A stretch of DNA of 64,000 nt from Cristatella mucedo (taxonomy: Eukaryota > Bryozoa > Phylactolaemata > Cristatellidae): positions 428,001 to 492,000 of the forward strand of contig WPIO01000119.1 in assembly GCA_009760855.2 (NCBI GenBank), read 5' to 3'. The translations under genes and the position numbers were made by a program. Positions 23,776 to 35,833 of this stretch are shown here, one piece after another; within the stretch, counting starts at the first letter, position 1, and each line of letters opens with the position of its first letter. A model generated the notes under the pieces. That model searched no databases. It worked only from the letters and a program-made list of their open reading frames with translations, and was not told the origin of the DNA.

Positions 23776-25154
23776 AATATTATTGGATGGTTAACCTGTA
23801 ATTTATTTGCTGCTTTTATGTTGAATAAGATTGCAGCATGCCCAACTAAAAACATTCATTACTTTTGGCATCGTCCTTAAATTGGGTTATAAACTGCTGG
23901 TACTCATTTTTCAAAGCTTTTCATTCTATCAGATATTGTTTTCACAAAACAGAGTGACTGCAAAGTGGTTTCGCCAGGATGGGTTTCGTATGGGTTGGGC
24001 AGTTGTAGCCAATCCAAAAACAGCCGTTCTAATTGCAACGTATAACACAGAAGCTGGTGATTTATGTGCATGGCTTTTCCGTTGATGGGTGAGCCAAAGT
24101 GCTACAGCAAAGATATGGGAATAAGAGATGTTCTTACGGGAATCTAAAAAACAAGCCTATATTGCATGCCTCATTTAATTGGCTGTTGGATATCCTTTGT
24201 GGGAAATACAGAATTGCTTAACAGGACTCAAATCCACCAATTGTTTTACAAAGCGAAAGCACAGTAGATACCTGAGAGAGTAATATATATTTCTAGATGT
24301 ATTACCAATGCCAAAAGGGTAGCCGTCACTTGCTTAGCGATAGCCGAAACTGTGAAACTGTGTCAGCAGGTTTTACCGCACAATGAAAACCTCTTACCAA
24401 ATCTGTACAGGCTACGAGCAACAGTCAGTTTCGTTTAAGCTTCTTTTATAAGGTCTTCATGTTAGGGTATATCTTTCATCAGTCGAGGGCAAGATGATTG
24501 CTCTTAGAGCTTACACACAAACGTTACTGCCTACATATGATTTCATTTTTCCTTATGAGTCAAATAAAATACACTAGTGAGGAGCGCGTGAAATAGCATT
24601 ACGCCCGAATGGGAAGCATTTTAGACAGATATGCTAGAGCATGAGGATTATGCAGCGCTAGACTTAACTGACCAAACCTTAAAACCAATACACTGCTACA
24701 TGCAGATATACTACACTGCCAGTGCAAGTCAGCATTATGTTGTTTAATTTACTACGGCAATTTGGAGGATTGTGTTAGACTAGCCTAGATTCAAAGTGTC
24801 AAAAGAACGGTAAGCGGTTGATATCGCAGGCTCAACAGTCTTTCGGCAAGCAGTTACAGAAACCTGCAGGAGAAACAATAATTGGAAGCAGATAGATACG
24901 AGAAGATCAAGGTGTAACCAAAATAAGGGAAAGTTTTATATAGAGGTTTTTCCCGGTATTTTTCTAGTAGCTTTTTAAGATTCAAACTGTTCGCTTGAAG
25001 TTAGCCGTTGTTTGACTTATGTAACTTCAATATATTCCGCCTTCATATATGAACATGGATCTTATCATTACACTTTCTATAAGCATTTCCTACGATGCGA
25101 TTTTTTTCTCGCTCCAGTAATCGAATCTTTAGTGTATCCATGTGTATACATTGT
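23776..25154. other. Intron 3, middle part
   Basis: Intron DNA. An open frame with AG in front at 23953 (WFRQDGFRMGWAVVA) looks exon-like, but its phase does not fit exon 3 to exon 4. No repeats recognised. Confidence 0.4.
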
Positions 25155-25268
25155 TCCGCGACGCTTAGGCTGTGAGTGCGCTATACAAAACTCTCCTGCA
25201 TAACACCTTCATAGTCTCTATGACTTCGTGGAGTTACAGACAGAGATACTTTACATTACATTACGAAC
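25155..25268 (+). mobile_element. LINE-B 3'-end fragment
   Basis: About 110 nt of the LINE-B 3' UTR (CGCTTAGGCTGTGAGTGCGC onward) end in ACAGACAGAGATAC and a TTACATTACATTAC tail. This is the second tail-only copy in the window. Confidence 0.85.
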
Positions 25269-25760
25269 AATTATTATTTATGATTTCTAAGCCAGATTTC
25301 TATATTTTCAAGAGTGGTTCCATGTTTGTGGTTGCCAGCATTCCTTGCGACATGAATTTCTCGCCATTGCTGAAATAGTACCGGTGCAGAGTAATTTAGC
25401 CTACTCCCTGCAAGAAGGCAATGCTTTGATGAAATGCTTTAACTTGCAGCAAATAATTTGCCACAGAGGGCTAACTACTGAGAAGTGAGATTGAGCAAGC
25501 AATTGAGAAAACAAAATATCCATGACTACGCGTATCCGCCAAATAAAGTATTTATATGTTTAATAAAAGGTGATAGCTTTAAAGGAAGTGTTTTTTGAGA
25601 TTAACGAGCATTTTTTTCTAAAAGATGCTGCTTTTTTCCAGACGCAATTAATGAATTCAATTACTTTTCAGATTGTAGCAAGTGCTTAATGACTTCTGTG
25701 AAATAGTTATTAAAATCATTGTTGTTGATGATGAATTTAAATTTAAGTGTTTTTACTCAG

Positions 25761-25935
25761 ATCTGCCTGCCTATACCACCTAATCAAACCAGAGCAAAGC
25801 GCCATTCGAGTAAAAGTGGTTCAAAGGCAGCCAATGCACAAGACATTGTTCATGCCAATGCCAAACAAGCCGGAAAGATACCAGCCATAGTTTCAACAAA
25901 ACCAATCAGCAGGTGGTATATGGGAATTTTTGGAG
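25761..25935 (+). CDS. Exon 4: end of second ZU5 and variable basic loop
   Basis: The 175-nt exon lies between TTACTCAG and GTAAAT and ends in phase 1. It starts ICLPIPPNQTRAKR, matching the ankyrin MTIPVPP strand after KPIT, so it follows exon 3 directly. The rest is a low-complexity Lys/Ser/Ala-rich loop ending WYMGIFG, replacing the Gly/Ser loop ankyrins have between ZU5C and UPA. The final G pairs with AT from exon 5 to form Asp, confirming the exon 4-5 junction across a 9.5-kb intron. Confidence 0.8.
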
Positions 25936-27671
25936 GTAAATATTTCATTACAATTAAATACTGAATTTACCTTAACTGGTTTTACATGATTATTTCGTTC
26001 GATTTTTTCGGGTTACACAATGGGCCTTCTCACATTTTTACTTTAAAGTACTTCAGAAAGTATAGCAGTAGCAAATCTTACTCAGCGATGCCACTCTAAT
26101 AAATTATATTCACTAAACCTTATTATCTCGGTTAAGAATTTGTGGTGTTTCCGATTTCTAGTTATCCAAAATTTCAGGGTACGAGCTCTCTCCGGTTTTA
26201 ATTACTATTAAAAGGGCTTATTTGAATCAGAAACTGGCTACAACTGGCTCAAACTCAAATCTAGCACTCTGACAGAGTTTTAGCTCTAAGTTGTACAATG
26301 TCAGCGGCGTACTACTATTATCTTATTATGTTCTTGTAATAAGCACAATATTATAATCCGAAGTCTGCTTACTATTGAGGACGCCAGCAAAAGACTGAAC
26401 ACGTGGTCAAGCGAATTTGAATATATCTATTTCATTTAAAGTAAAAAATTAAATACAATTAGCTCACGCTGACATTTAGCAAATAAACATTTTTTAATTA
26501 GCTAAAGAAAGATAAATCACTGTGTAGAAATACAGAAAAGACAAATAATACGTTCAATATTTCCAATTTGAAAAATATACTTTACGAGTACAAGACGCTG
26601 CGTTAGCAGTCGCATGTTGTTACCTAAAAGCTAACAGGATTTTAAGCTATACGTACGAATATCCTGACTTCTGCTCTCAAACAGGGGGTTGTAATAAAAA
26701 GGTCATACGCACGGTGGTTTTGAGCCACTTAGAGAGCTGCACGCTCAGAAATACTGTAACTGCCTGTCTTATATTGTAGCCATGACACATTGTAGCGAAG
26801 GTCACGTCAACTAGCATGAGCGAAAGTGGTAACTCTGCCTTCACTCTTTTCCTTCTCCTAGTACTTGTTACGGTGTGGCAAAGCTGCTTTCACATAAAAC
26901 TCATAGGGGAACCCAATAATGAAAGTGAGTCGTTTTTTGGAAGTCGCGTAGCCAGAAAGCCTACGCAGAGCTGCATGTAGATGCATGTTATGCGTGCGAC
27001 CGTACTGACGGCATCGGTGTAAGCGCATTGATGACGATTGGTGAGCTCCAGTGAACTCTAACATCAGCCAATGCCTTTAATTGGCCATCACTTCAGCAAT
27101 AAGGGGCGCCCACAACTTAATTGGTACCACAGGCGAACTAAAAGATCAAGTTCTGTACTCAGTCTCGTGGTCCACCACAGTGTCAACTTCGGTATCTCAT
27201 TCAACATTCGGCTGGTGCTATTTAAAGACGACCTAGAGGAGGAGAGTATTCCGAGAATTCTTTCCATTATACCTTCGTGTACACAGAATTAATAGCTACT
27301 AAAAGTGGCTTTAAAAAGCCTCCGCCGTTTCTAAAATAGCCATGTTTCCGATTAAGTTGATTAAAACAGAACTTAGCCCTTTCATCTTAACTTCTAGCTT
27401 AATAACATCAACATGAAGAGGCAGGGCTATTTAGTACGCTAATAAAGGTACATGAATTGGCTTAATCAGCAAACAAGCCAAGACGTTAATGCTAGAGCGC
27501 TTTCCATAGAGACGGTAAGGGCAAAGCCAGAGGTAGATTTAAAGTTTACTTTCACTAGAACGGCCAGTTAAGGTCATGGGAAGGGACAAAGGGTAAGGTG
27601 TTTTTGGCAAACCTGTAGGATACTCTGCGTGGCTGTCGATAGCTAGCCGTTGTGTGTTGGCTCGATGCATA
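25936..27671. other. Intron 4, first part
   Basis: AT-rich intron DNA; nothing recognised. Confidence 0.5.
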
Positions 27672-28032
27672 ATGATTATAAAATTAATACACTTGATAAA
27701 GCGCCCTCAGAGAACTCGATCTCTTTCTAGGCATTTTACATTTGTTGCAAAGTAAGCACAGTCAAATGGTTAGTGGCGCCATGCTGAATAAACCAAATGA
27801 ATAACATGGTTAGGGGTGATATGCACAGGGTAAGCATGCAAATGTGTTTAGTGGCAGCATGCACAGTGTCAGAAAGCATCAGAACATATAAGACAAATCG
27901 CTGGGATCCACTAAATGCCGCGATAACTAGATTTTTTTTTAATTTCTTTTTTAATGTGGACAAGCCGTTGTGATGCAGTTTGGAAGAGAGTTTTAGGCTT
28001 TGGGAGCTTAGAAACTAGAGGCATGGTCTCAA
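27672..28032 (-). mobile_element. LINE-A copy 9, 3' end
   Basis: Minus-strand 3' end: tail AATAC..CACTTGATAAAGCGCCC, 3' UTR, and the last codons up to TTTTAGGCTTTGGGAGC. It is cut off by the tail of copy 10 at 28033, so one of the two was inserted into or beside the other. Confidence 0.85.
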
Positions 28033-28605
28033 AATAATAATAATAATAATGGGCTTGATAATGCGCTCTCAGAGAACTCAATCTCTTTCTAGGCGCTTTA
28101 CATTTGCTGCAAAGGGAAATGCAGTTGAATGGTGAGTAATATCATGCTTGATAAAAATACAACATGAATAATATGGTCAGGGCTGACATGCACAGGGTAA
28201 GCATGCAAATGTGGTTTGTGGCAGCATGCACAGTGTCAGCATGCATAAGCATATGAAGGACAAATCACAGGGACCCACTAAATTTTGTCCTGAATAGGTG
28301 TTTTTAAGTTCTTTTTAAATGTGGTCAAGTCAGGGGATTTTCTAAAGAATTTAGGATTTGCAAGAGGTATTGGGTAAACAGTTATATCCATATAAGCAGG
28401 TTGCACAATGCTTAGCCTGCTGGGGTAGTAGATCTGATAGGTAGGCTGGAGCCATACAATAAAGGGAACTAAGAGTTCTTGAAAAATCCTTGAAGTCGAT
28501 GCGCTGCTTGACTGGGAGCCGGTGCAGGTTGGGGAGAAGCAGTGTGACGTGGCAACTGTGATGCTCACGATAGACAAGCGTAGCTGTAGAGTTTTATATG
28601 TAATT

Positions 28606-28752
28606 ATATTCACACTTCATTTGTATAGCGTCCGATGAGTACTTAATCTCCATTCAGGCGCTTCACATATGCCGCGGGGCTCGACCCCACGATCTCAGCC
28701 ACACCTTGGTCGGGGCGAGAACTTTAACCACTGAGCCAAACCAGCGCCAGCT
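28606..28752 (-). mobile_element. SINE-1 copy, tRNA-derived, L2-type tail
   Basis: In minus sense it reads GCTGGTTTGGCTCAGTGGTT (A box), GTGGGGTCGAGCCCC (B box), then GTGAAGCGCCTGAATGGAGA and a TATACAAATGAAGTG end. It matches the copy at 44143 along its length. The tRNA-like head gives an internal RNA polymerase III promoter; the tail is the probable recognition site for LINE machinery. Confidence 0.85.
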
Positions 28753-28984
28753 GTAAGCGCCTGATTGAACAGGCCGGTAGGCCAGCAAGCAGTGAGTTAA
28801 AGAAGTCTAGACGGGACGTCACACATGAATGAACCGATTTAGAAATGACATCCTTGTCTACACAAGCACGAATTTCAGCAACTTTATATAACTGAAAGTA
28901 TGCAGACTTGCTTGACTGTGTTTGTTGATGAGATGTTCACAACACTTAGTCACTTAGTGTGTGGCTATTTATTCAACCAACGAA

Positions 28985-28988
28985 AGAC

Positions 28989-29052
<64 letters not shown>
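28985..29052. repeat. (GA)n microsatellite
   Basis: About 65 nt of GA repeats with few interruptions inside the segment that splits LINE-A copy 10. Confidence 0.95.
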
Positions 29053-29054
<2 letters not shown>

Positions 29055-29688
29055 GAGTGAAGTCGCGTTTTTCGTAACGATTTTACAGTGGAGCTTACGT
29101 TGTCGTCTAATGAAAGGTCACTTTGAAACATGCCACCAAGATTGCGTGCAGATTCAACGGGAGATAAGCTGGACGCATTATTGGGCAAGTAATTGCTCAG
29201 GCGGTCCACGGACTCACCACTGTTTGCTAGCAGTCGTGCGTGTTGTTGCAATAAGACTTAATCCTATATGAGTTGCCATGCCAGCCAATGACATGCGCTG
29301 AAGGATGCTCAGTAAGCAAGAATCTGCATTTTACAATGCCGTATCTCCGTAGTCAGCCTTAAAGTTACGGAAGTAGCAGCCACTGCTAGCATCCTCCAGC
29401 TGTAGAACGTGCCTAAATAAATCAGCATACAAGGCTCACAGACAAGCGGTATTAGCAAGAGGTTTTCACTGCGGCTTAGAGAAGCCCATTGACTATTATT
29501 CACAGCTATTATTCAAAGATCAAAAATATTAAAAACGCAAAAGAGATGCTATGGCTATCAGCCTCTGCTTTTTAGCCCCTGACTGCAGCCACCGCCTAGT
29601 TCTTAGGCTTGCTACCTTATGACTCTTGTCAAGCCGTGCTGGTCAGCATAGCCCAGCTGTAAATCATGCCAGCTTCTTTCCGAAAACG

Positions 29689-30445
29689 CAGTGGTACCTT
29701 GGCTTCCGAGCTTAATTCGTTTCGTGTGGGAGCTCGTAACTCTAATTACTCATATGTCAAATCAATTGTCATTGTTGAAAGGTATTGAAAATCTATTAAT
29801 CTGTTCCAGACCTCCCAAAAAAGTGTGATTTTTCGTCACGCTTTTAATATTAAACGTTTACTCATAAATACCGAATATTATTTTGAAAATAACACAACCG
29901 AATATCTTGCAATAAACGGGTTTTATTAATTCGAATGTACAGAATAACTTGGAGATAGGAAGACTTGAAGGTGCTTATAGACTCAGAGAAGAGCTTCCTT
30001 GCTTTCCGTTTATTGGCTGGGTCTTTACACGGACATGCCGCTTTTTGTGCAACTCTCATGCAAAGATATTGCCTAAACTAGTACCGTATATACTTAGCTG
30101 TTCCTGCCGTGGTCGGAGTTAACTCGGTTTCTGGCGATCTTTTGCGTCCAGGCACCACGATGGCTCGCTCGAGTCTGTCTTGGAGCGAACCAACAGGCCA
30201 GCGATTGGAGTCACACTCAAATCGTAGGGCATCGTCTCGCAACGGAACTTCGTTGGCTGCCCTACCCTTATTGGCCTGAGTAACCGCACGTAGTGTGGCG
30301 TTCGCTGTGGCAACTAGAAGTGGAGTACACGAAGCTAGCTCGTAACCCGTTTTAGCTAACAAGTAAAAGCAAATAATTTGTCGAGAGACAGCTTGTGTCT
30401 TGAAACAGTCTTATTTCGAAACACTCGTAAGCCGAGGTACCACTG
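29689..30445. mobile_element. Non-autonomous DNA transposon with 22-bp TIRs (pogo/Tigger-like)
   Basis: The 5' end CAGTGGTACCTTGGCTTCCG and the 3' end, read as complement, CAGTGGTACCTCGGCTTACG differ at two of the first 20 bases, and both go on with AG. Ends starting CAGTGGTACCTCGG are typical of pogo/Tigger elements, which duplicate TA. TA follows the 3' end, but CG precedes the 5' end, so a duplication is not proved. The 757 bp carry no transposase; a GC-richer core at 30100-30340 has only short frames. It probably depended on a related element for movement. Confidence 0.75.
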
Positions 30446-32104
30446 TAAAGACCTTGTATGACACACTAATAGCTCTTTCTGGATTACACTTGGTGAAAGC
30501 ACAAAAGATGGTAGGTGCAATTAGTTCAAGTCATTGAAATACTAAACCATCTAGATAATACTGTCCGTGCATCTGAGTTAACACAAATGAAATAGCTTGT
30601 CCATGTTGCTTTGTGGAAGCAGTACTAATATATTATATAAATGCAATGTTCGCTGCGCTTTTAGTTGCTGTAACGTTAATGATGAAGGTTATAGTAGTAC
30701 AACGTGTACCGGGTACCAAGTGTAGGAGTTAGCTAGCTTTTGTTGTCATTCTTTTCAGCTTTTTCTGTTGTTCTGTTCTACTTACTTTAAAATTAATATT
30801 TTGGCAGTTTTTTTGTATTTTTAATTTTTAGTAAACAGTATCTTAAAATTTGGCCTTTTTGGCTAACCGTAATGAACGGTGTGAAAGGAATCGTAGTGAT
30901 AGCTTACCTTAAGCGCCCACACTTTCTGTTGCCTTTTGTATGTTACTTTTCTGTTCTCACTTTGAAACTGGTCAATTTATGTAAAGCATTCCTATATCTC
31001 TATAATTTGTGTGCTAGCTTTAAATTCAGATAAATATTCTACTACCTTCAGATATTAATATCTAATTGTTTTAGTAGTGGCAACCTGGTTGCATCACAGG
31101 CAATTAGTTCGGGGAATAAATTCCTGTAACTCTACGTCAGCTAGCACCGCATTCCGCATTTCTTAAAAGCCTCCGATCTAATGATAAAATGGTTTCCCAA
31201 ATTTGTGAAAAGATTGTTTAGGGAATTCAGATGGCAGTTGTGACGGTCCTATTTCCTAATTCAATCCATATACTTCTGAGTGTCTAAGAAGTACCAACTG
31301 TACACGATTCTAGTACTCGTTTTCACACTTTGCTGAGCTGCCGGATATGATGACAGCTAGGTCTTTTGTGAAGCGTTCACACTTATACAGAAACTTTACT
31401 TGTCAAGAGCATTACGGATTCACGCGAGCTTTTTCGGGAATGCTAACACATCAACTAAAGATTAATGACACTCTTTATGAAATGTGCTATCTTCAAACGG
31501 ATTTATTCTAGCAACACAGTAAGACACAAATACTATATATTGCTTCTATAATTTTCAATAATGTTTGCTGCTGTTCGAATTATAAGTGAAATCTAGGTTT
31601 TTTGATGAGATGATGATAAGCAAAGTTAAAGTGGTGGACCTGGTCGGTAGGTTAAACAGAGAGCATAACTGTCTACCCGGCCAAGGGCAAAGCGGGTTAT
31701 CACTGAAGAACAGCTATTTTGTGGTCAGTTAAGCATTTGACGACCTGCACAAATACATAACTGTGTACTAATACAATCGTCTACAAGACGAATTTATAAT
31801 ACAAATTTGGAGATTATGATTACAATTATCCAAAATATGCTAAACTGATAAGCAATTCAGCTTGAAGGCTGCATTCCTAAAATGATAAGGCTGCAAAACC
31901 TTCTTGAAATAGTAAGTATAAAAAGTATACTGTTTGTGTCTTACTATGTTGCAAGAATAACTTATATTAAAGATCGCACATTCCCTAAAAAATCATCGCC
32001 AACCCTTTTTTAATTTTAGTATTCCAGAAAAACTTCTTGTGCATCAGTATTGCTCTTGACACGAATGATTGCTTTCTGTTTGACTGTTTATTGCTGTCTT
32101 TCGA
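30446..32104. other. Intron 4, AT-rich
   Basis: Nothing recognised; short frames only. Confidence 0.5.
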
Positions 32105-33968
32105 TTACTTGCAGCATCTCGATATCTACATTCAAGGAGGTTACTAGTGACCTCGTTCTAAAGTTCATATCCCAAACAAAGAAGACAACAAGTCTTTTGG
32201 ACTCTGTTCCCACTCTCCTGCTCATACGTTGCATTGATCTGCAGCTGCACTGAGTAACTAACATCATTAATATGTCATTAGCCTCAGGTTATGTCACAGC
32301 ACCTTTAAAAAGCTTTAGACAGGCCACTACTCAAGAAAGCGAAACTACACCAAGAGAACTTAAGCCACTACCAACTAGTCTCTTTTCTACCAGGCCTATC
32401 AAACACACTGGAACGAGTCGTGGCAGACCAACTGAACGCATGTATTGAAAGTTTAAACCTAGCTATTAAGTCCCAGTATGGCTTTAAAGCTAATCACTCG
32501 GCAGAGTCACCATTGCATCGGGTTTGCATCGAACTACATAGAAATGCTGACATTGGTCCAGCATCTTAGCTTATGTTACTCAATCCTTCGGCAGCTTTTG
32601 ATACTATCGATCACAGCGTCCTCCCTGAGCGCCTCTCATCTCGCCTGGGCATTACTGGCACTGTTTTGCATTGGTTTAGGTCTTAGCTCAGTTAGAGAGT
32701 TACCGGTAATTGATGTAAATGGACAAACATCATCAGAAGTACCACTGAAATACGAGGTACCTCAAGGATCCGTGCTAGGTCCGGTTCTGTTTGCCAATTA
32801 TACTCTCTCTCTCTCTCTCTCTCCATCTCTCTCTTGCTGATGTGATTGCCAAGCAAAATCTAGGCTTTCAGTTCTAAGCAGATGACAGTCTGTTGTACCT
32901 TTGTTTTGATCCCTCCCAGCCATCGAGCACGTCGAATTCAGTAAACTCCCTTATTGCATGTATTGATGACATCCGCACATGGATGTTAGCAAAATTTCTT
33001 ACATTGATTGATGATAAAACAAGCTTACTATTTATAGGAAAACCAAGTGTGATTCAGAAATTGAAAAAGCTAACGCTCAAAATCGACTCTGCCAGCACAT
33101 CTCCTGTTGGATCTGCACGAAATCCAAGTGTCATGTTCCAACGTGACCATTCGTTAGACAACCACATCAGCTCCACAATCAAGTCTGCCTACTTTCAGCC
33201 ACAAACCATAGCTAAAATTTGGGCTTTTTTTAGACAGGGATACCTTATCCAAGTTGGTCGAGGCAATTGTGACATCCCATCTTGACTTCTGTAACTTACT
33301 GCTTGCTGTTCTACCGGCCTGGACAATCAGGTGCTGACAGCTGGTGCAAACTTTGTAGCCAGACGTATCTGTCATGAGCGTGGCAGTTGCCACAGCACAC
33401 CACTTCTCGCCCACCTGAAATGGCTAACAGTCAAGCAACACATCCACTTCAATGTTTCGTCGCTCACTTTTAGGCCCCTTCATTATTTGGCTCCAGCTTA
33501 CCGATCAGATCTACTCCCCTACTAAGCCAAGCATTATACCACCTACTTTTCGGAAACTAACTGCCTACCTATACCTCGAACAAACCTCAAATCCTTTGGA
33601 GACTATGCATTTAGTTAATAAGCTCCCAAAGCCTAAAACTCACACCCGACTTCAGTCAAAACATTCCCTGACTTGACCATATTTAAAACAAGTTTGAAAT
33701 GCACACATATGTAGCAGCATTTAATGAGTCCCTGTGATTTGTCTCTTATGTGCTTATGCAAGCTGACACTTTTGCATGCCGCCACTAACCACACTTGCAT
33801 GCTGACCCTGTGCATACCACCTCAAACATGTTATTCATGTTGTTTATCAAGCATGTATTTCTGCTCACCACTCGATCGCGTTTCCTATGCAGCAAATTTC
33901 AATCGCTTAGAAAGAGATTGAGTTCATTGAGGGTGCTTTGTCGAGCGAGTTAATATTATTATTATGCA
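32105..33968 (+). mobile_element. LINE-A copy 11, 5'-truncated, decayed
   Basis: From STFKEVTSDLVLKFISQTKKT (32120) through RT blocks A (SAAFDTIDH in a broken frame near 32590), B (YEVPQGSVLGPVLF, 32750) and C (codon TAA in place of Tyr, then ADD, near 32875) to the 3' UTR and TTATTATTAT end. Many stops and frameshifts. A CT run has grown inside it at 32803-32836. Confidence 0.88.
32803..32836. repeat. (CT)n repeat grown inside LINE-A copy 11
   Basis: TATACTCT(CT)n..CTCTTGCTGATG, where other copies have only TATACTCTCCCTCTTGCTGA. Confidence 0.9.
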
Positions 33969-35455
33969 AATATCTGGTTCTAATTTGAAAGGTAAACGTG
34001 AGCCTAATTTTATAAATATGGTTGTGGAATTGCAGTATAAAAGAAGCATACATTACTTGCTCATTGCTTATAGTATCTGTATCTGGATCTCCCGGGATCT
34101 CTGACGTTAGCTAATCACATAAATCGCATTAAATGGCAATGTACGCCTAAATTTTGTCGTGATTAACTTTTTCCGCTGTTGATAATTTGAACTTACTTTA
34201 ATTCATGTAGAATAAAAAAAATCTTATGTGAACATACATTATTTCTTGTGCAGGTAAACGAATTAAAAAAAAACATTCGTTAGTCTAATTGTTGCCAACT
34301 AAAGTGAATTCGCTGAACGTTTGAGGAAATACCACAACTTAAAAACGCCGGTCACATACAAAACTTGGCTGAAGCTTGTCTATTGCAAATGCTACGCCAG
34401 CGAGTGAGAGAAACACGCAAACTATAGTAGCTTAAACTATGGACCGTTAAATAGTGGATTGAATAGCAAGTATTACTGAAATAATAAGAAACCAAAAACG
34501 ATGAACTTATGTAAGAATCACAATGCTTACAAAATATGTCACTGAGCCACATTTGTTTGAGATTATTATAAAGTAATTACTTTTAATCACCGGACTCAAT
34601 TCGATCACCGGCTTCAATTTTTTTAAAGCCGTGGTGACAGATAGCTTATAATACTATTGAGAAAAATAAATAATTAACCACTAATATTAACCACACAAAT
34701 ACCCGAGTATTTTATATTTGCAGAAGAGGCATCATTTCACATTCTTAAGCGAAAATCAAATTAAAAAATACTATTTGTCATCACGTTAATAACTTATACC
34801 AATCACAACAGCAATTAAATTAAAAGCATGCGTTTTATGTTTTAGCTTTTATGATTTCAACAACTGAGAGAGCTCATATTTCCAGTATTTTCCTAACTAA
34901 ATATGGTCAACCAAGTACCAATTTATTTATTGCAAAGCTTTGCAGTAATTCGCATAGTCAAAGAATGATTACATGTAGTGTGTTTTAAGAGCAGTTTATG
35001 TTATCTTTTACTTCTAGTGTAGGCAATAACTGACCTTTTAAAACGCTGCAAGAGAGAGCATTTCTGAGTTATTTCTTTTTCATCACTGCTACTGAACAAA
35101 CAAACTTGCCATGACAAAACTATGGAATCAGACTGTTTCACTGTAGCTAAAAAAACTGATCAAACAAAATATTTTAGAATTAGCTGTTCATATTAATTTT
35201 TCGCAGCACACTGCTTTTGAGGCTTTAACAATTTCAGTCAAATTTGACTGGTTTTTTCAATGAATGCCGTCAACGTGCACTGTTCACATTAATAAATATC
35301 ATTCCCACTTTACAATCAGTTTTTTCGAATTTCAATCTCACCACAAACGAACTCTTGTTGTTCAGTGTTTTGAAGTTTTCTCTCAACCTTCCAAGGAAGA
35401 AATATGTTAAGCCTGACACAACTGTTACGACCTAATGCTATACACCGTATTTTAG
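33969..35455. other. Intron 4, last part
   Basis: AT-rich; nothing recognised until the acceptor at 35455. Confidence 0.5.
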
Positions 35456-35588
35456 ATGAGGATTCTGATGCATTTTACTTCATGTATTATGATGAGGGCA
35501 GCGAGCTTTGGTCACACAATTCAGAAGTAAATGTACAGGAAGTTCAAAAAGATCTACTTCAGTTTCAGCTAACTTCCTCGTATACAAG
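35456..35588 (+). CDS. Exon 5: start of UPA region
   Basis: The 133-nt exon lies between ATTTTAG and GTTATT and runs phase 1 to phase 2. It encodes an acidic start (DEDSDAFYF), then SELWSHNSEV and LLQFQLTSSYTR, which align with the ankyrin AQWEDIT..VSFTTNVSARF stretch that leads into UPA. The codon split AG+G (Arg) joins exon 6 cleanly across a 131-nt intron, the shortest of the gene. PIDD has an HFS self-cleavage motif here; this protein reads SYTRF instead. Confidence 0.77.
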
Positions 35589-35719
35589 GTTATTTTCGAT
35601 TCTTCTGATAGATATTTTAATTACTGCTTGATAACAGCTACTGCTGTACAACGTAAATGACTCTGTTATGGCCAAACATACTTTCCAAATAAAAATTTCT
35701 TTTCTTTATTCCATTTTAG

Positions 35720-35833
35720 GTTTGCCGTTGTCAGAACCAGAGCTTTCATAGCTACAGCAGATGCTAAGATAATTTTTAATGCAATTGAACAGCAATTAAA
35801 ACGCCGAACCGTACGCTTTGTTTTATTTCAAGG
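35720..35833 (+). CDS. Exon 6: UPA domain, first half
   Basis: The 114-nt exon lies between CATTTTAG and GTAAGC (strong donor) and is phase 2 at both ends. It begins FAVVRTRAFIAT, the strand that in ankyrin reads FWLADCHQ and in UNC5 FLVV, and ends RRTVRFVLFQ, equivalent to the ankyrin YMAKFVVFAK strand of UPA. GG from its end and A from exon 7 make Gly. Confidence 0.77.

Larger units (their letters stand above)
28033..29180 (-). mobile_element. LINE-A copy 10, interrupted by a SINE and a GA repeat
   Basis: Minus strand, from an AATAATAATAATAAT tail through 3' UTR and C-terminal region. SINE-1 sits at 28606-28752 between CTACGCTTGTCTATCG and the CAATCAGGCG part (minus sense), and about 160 nt with a (GA)n run at 28919-29082 split the segment before GACAACGTAAGCTCC. 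The matching sequence fades near 29180. Confidence 0.8.

Noticed and set aside
23951-24085. Possible exon (WFRQDGFRMGWAVVA frame) between exons 3 and 4
   Set aside because: Starting at the AG, the phase needed after exon 3 runs into a TAA, and exon 3 joins exon 4 directly in phase and in ZU5 homology.
25270-25378. Possible exon with FVVAS, like the UPA FVVFAK strand
   Set aside because: No suitable donor, wrong place before exon 4, and the true UPA strand is found in exon 6.
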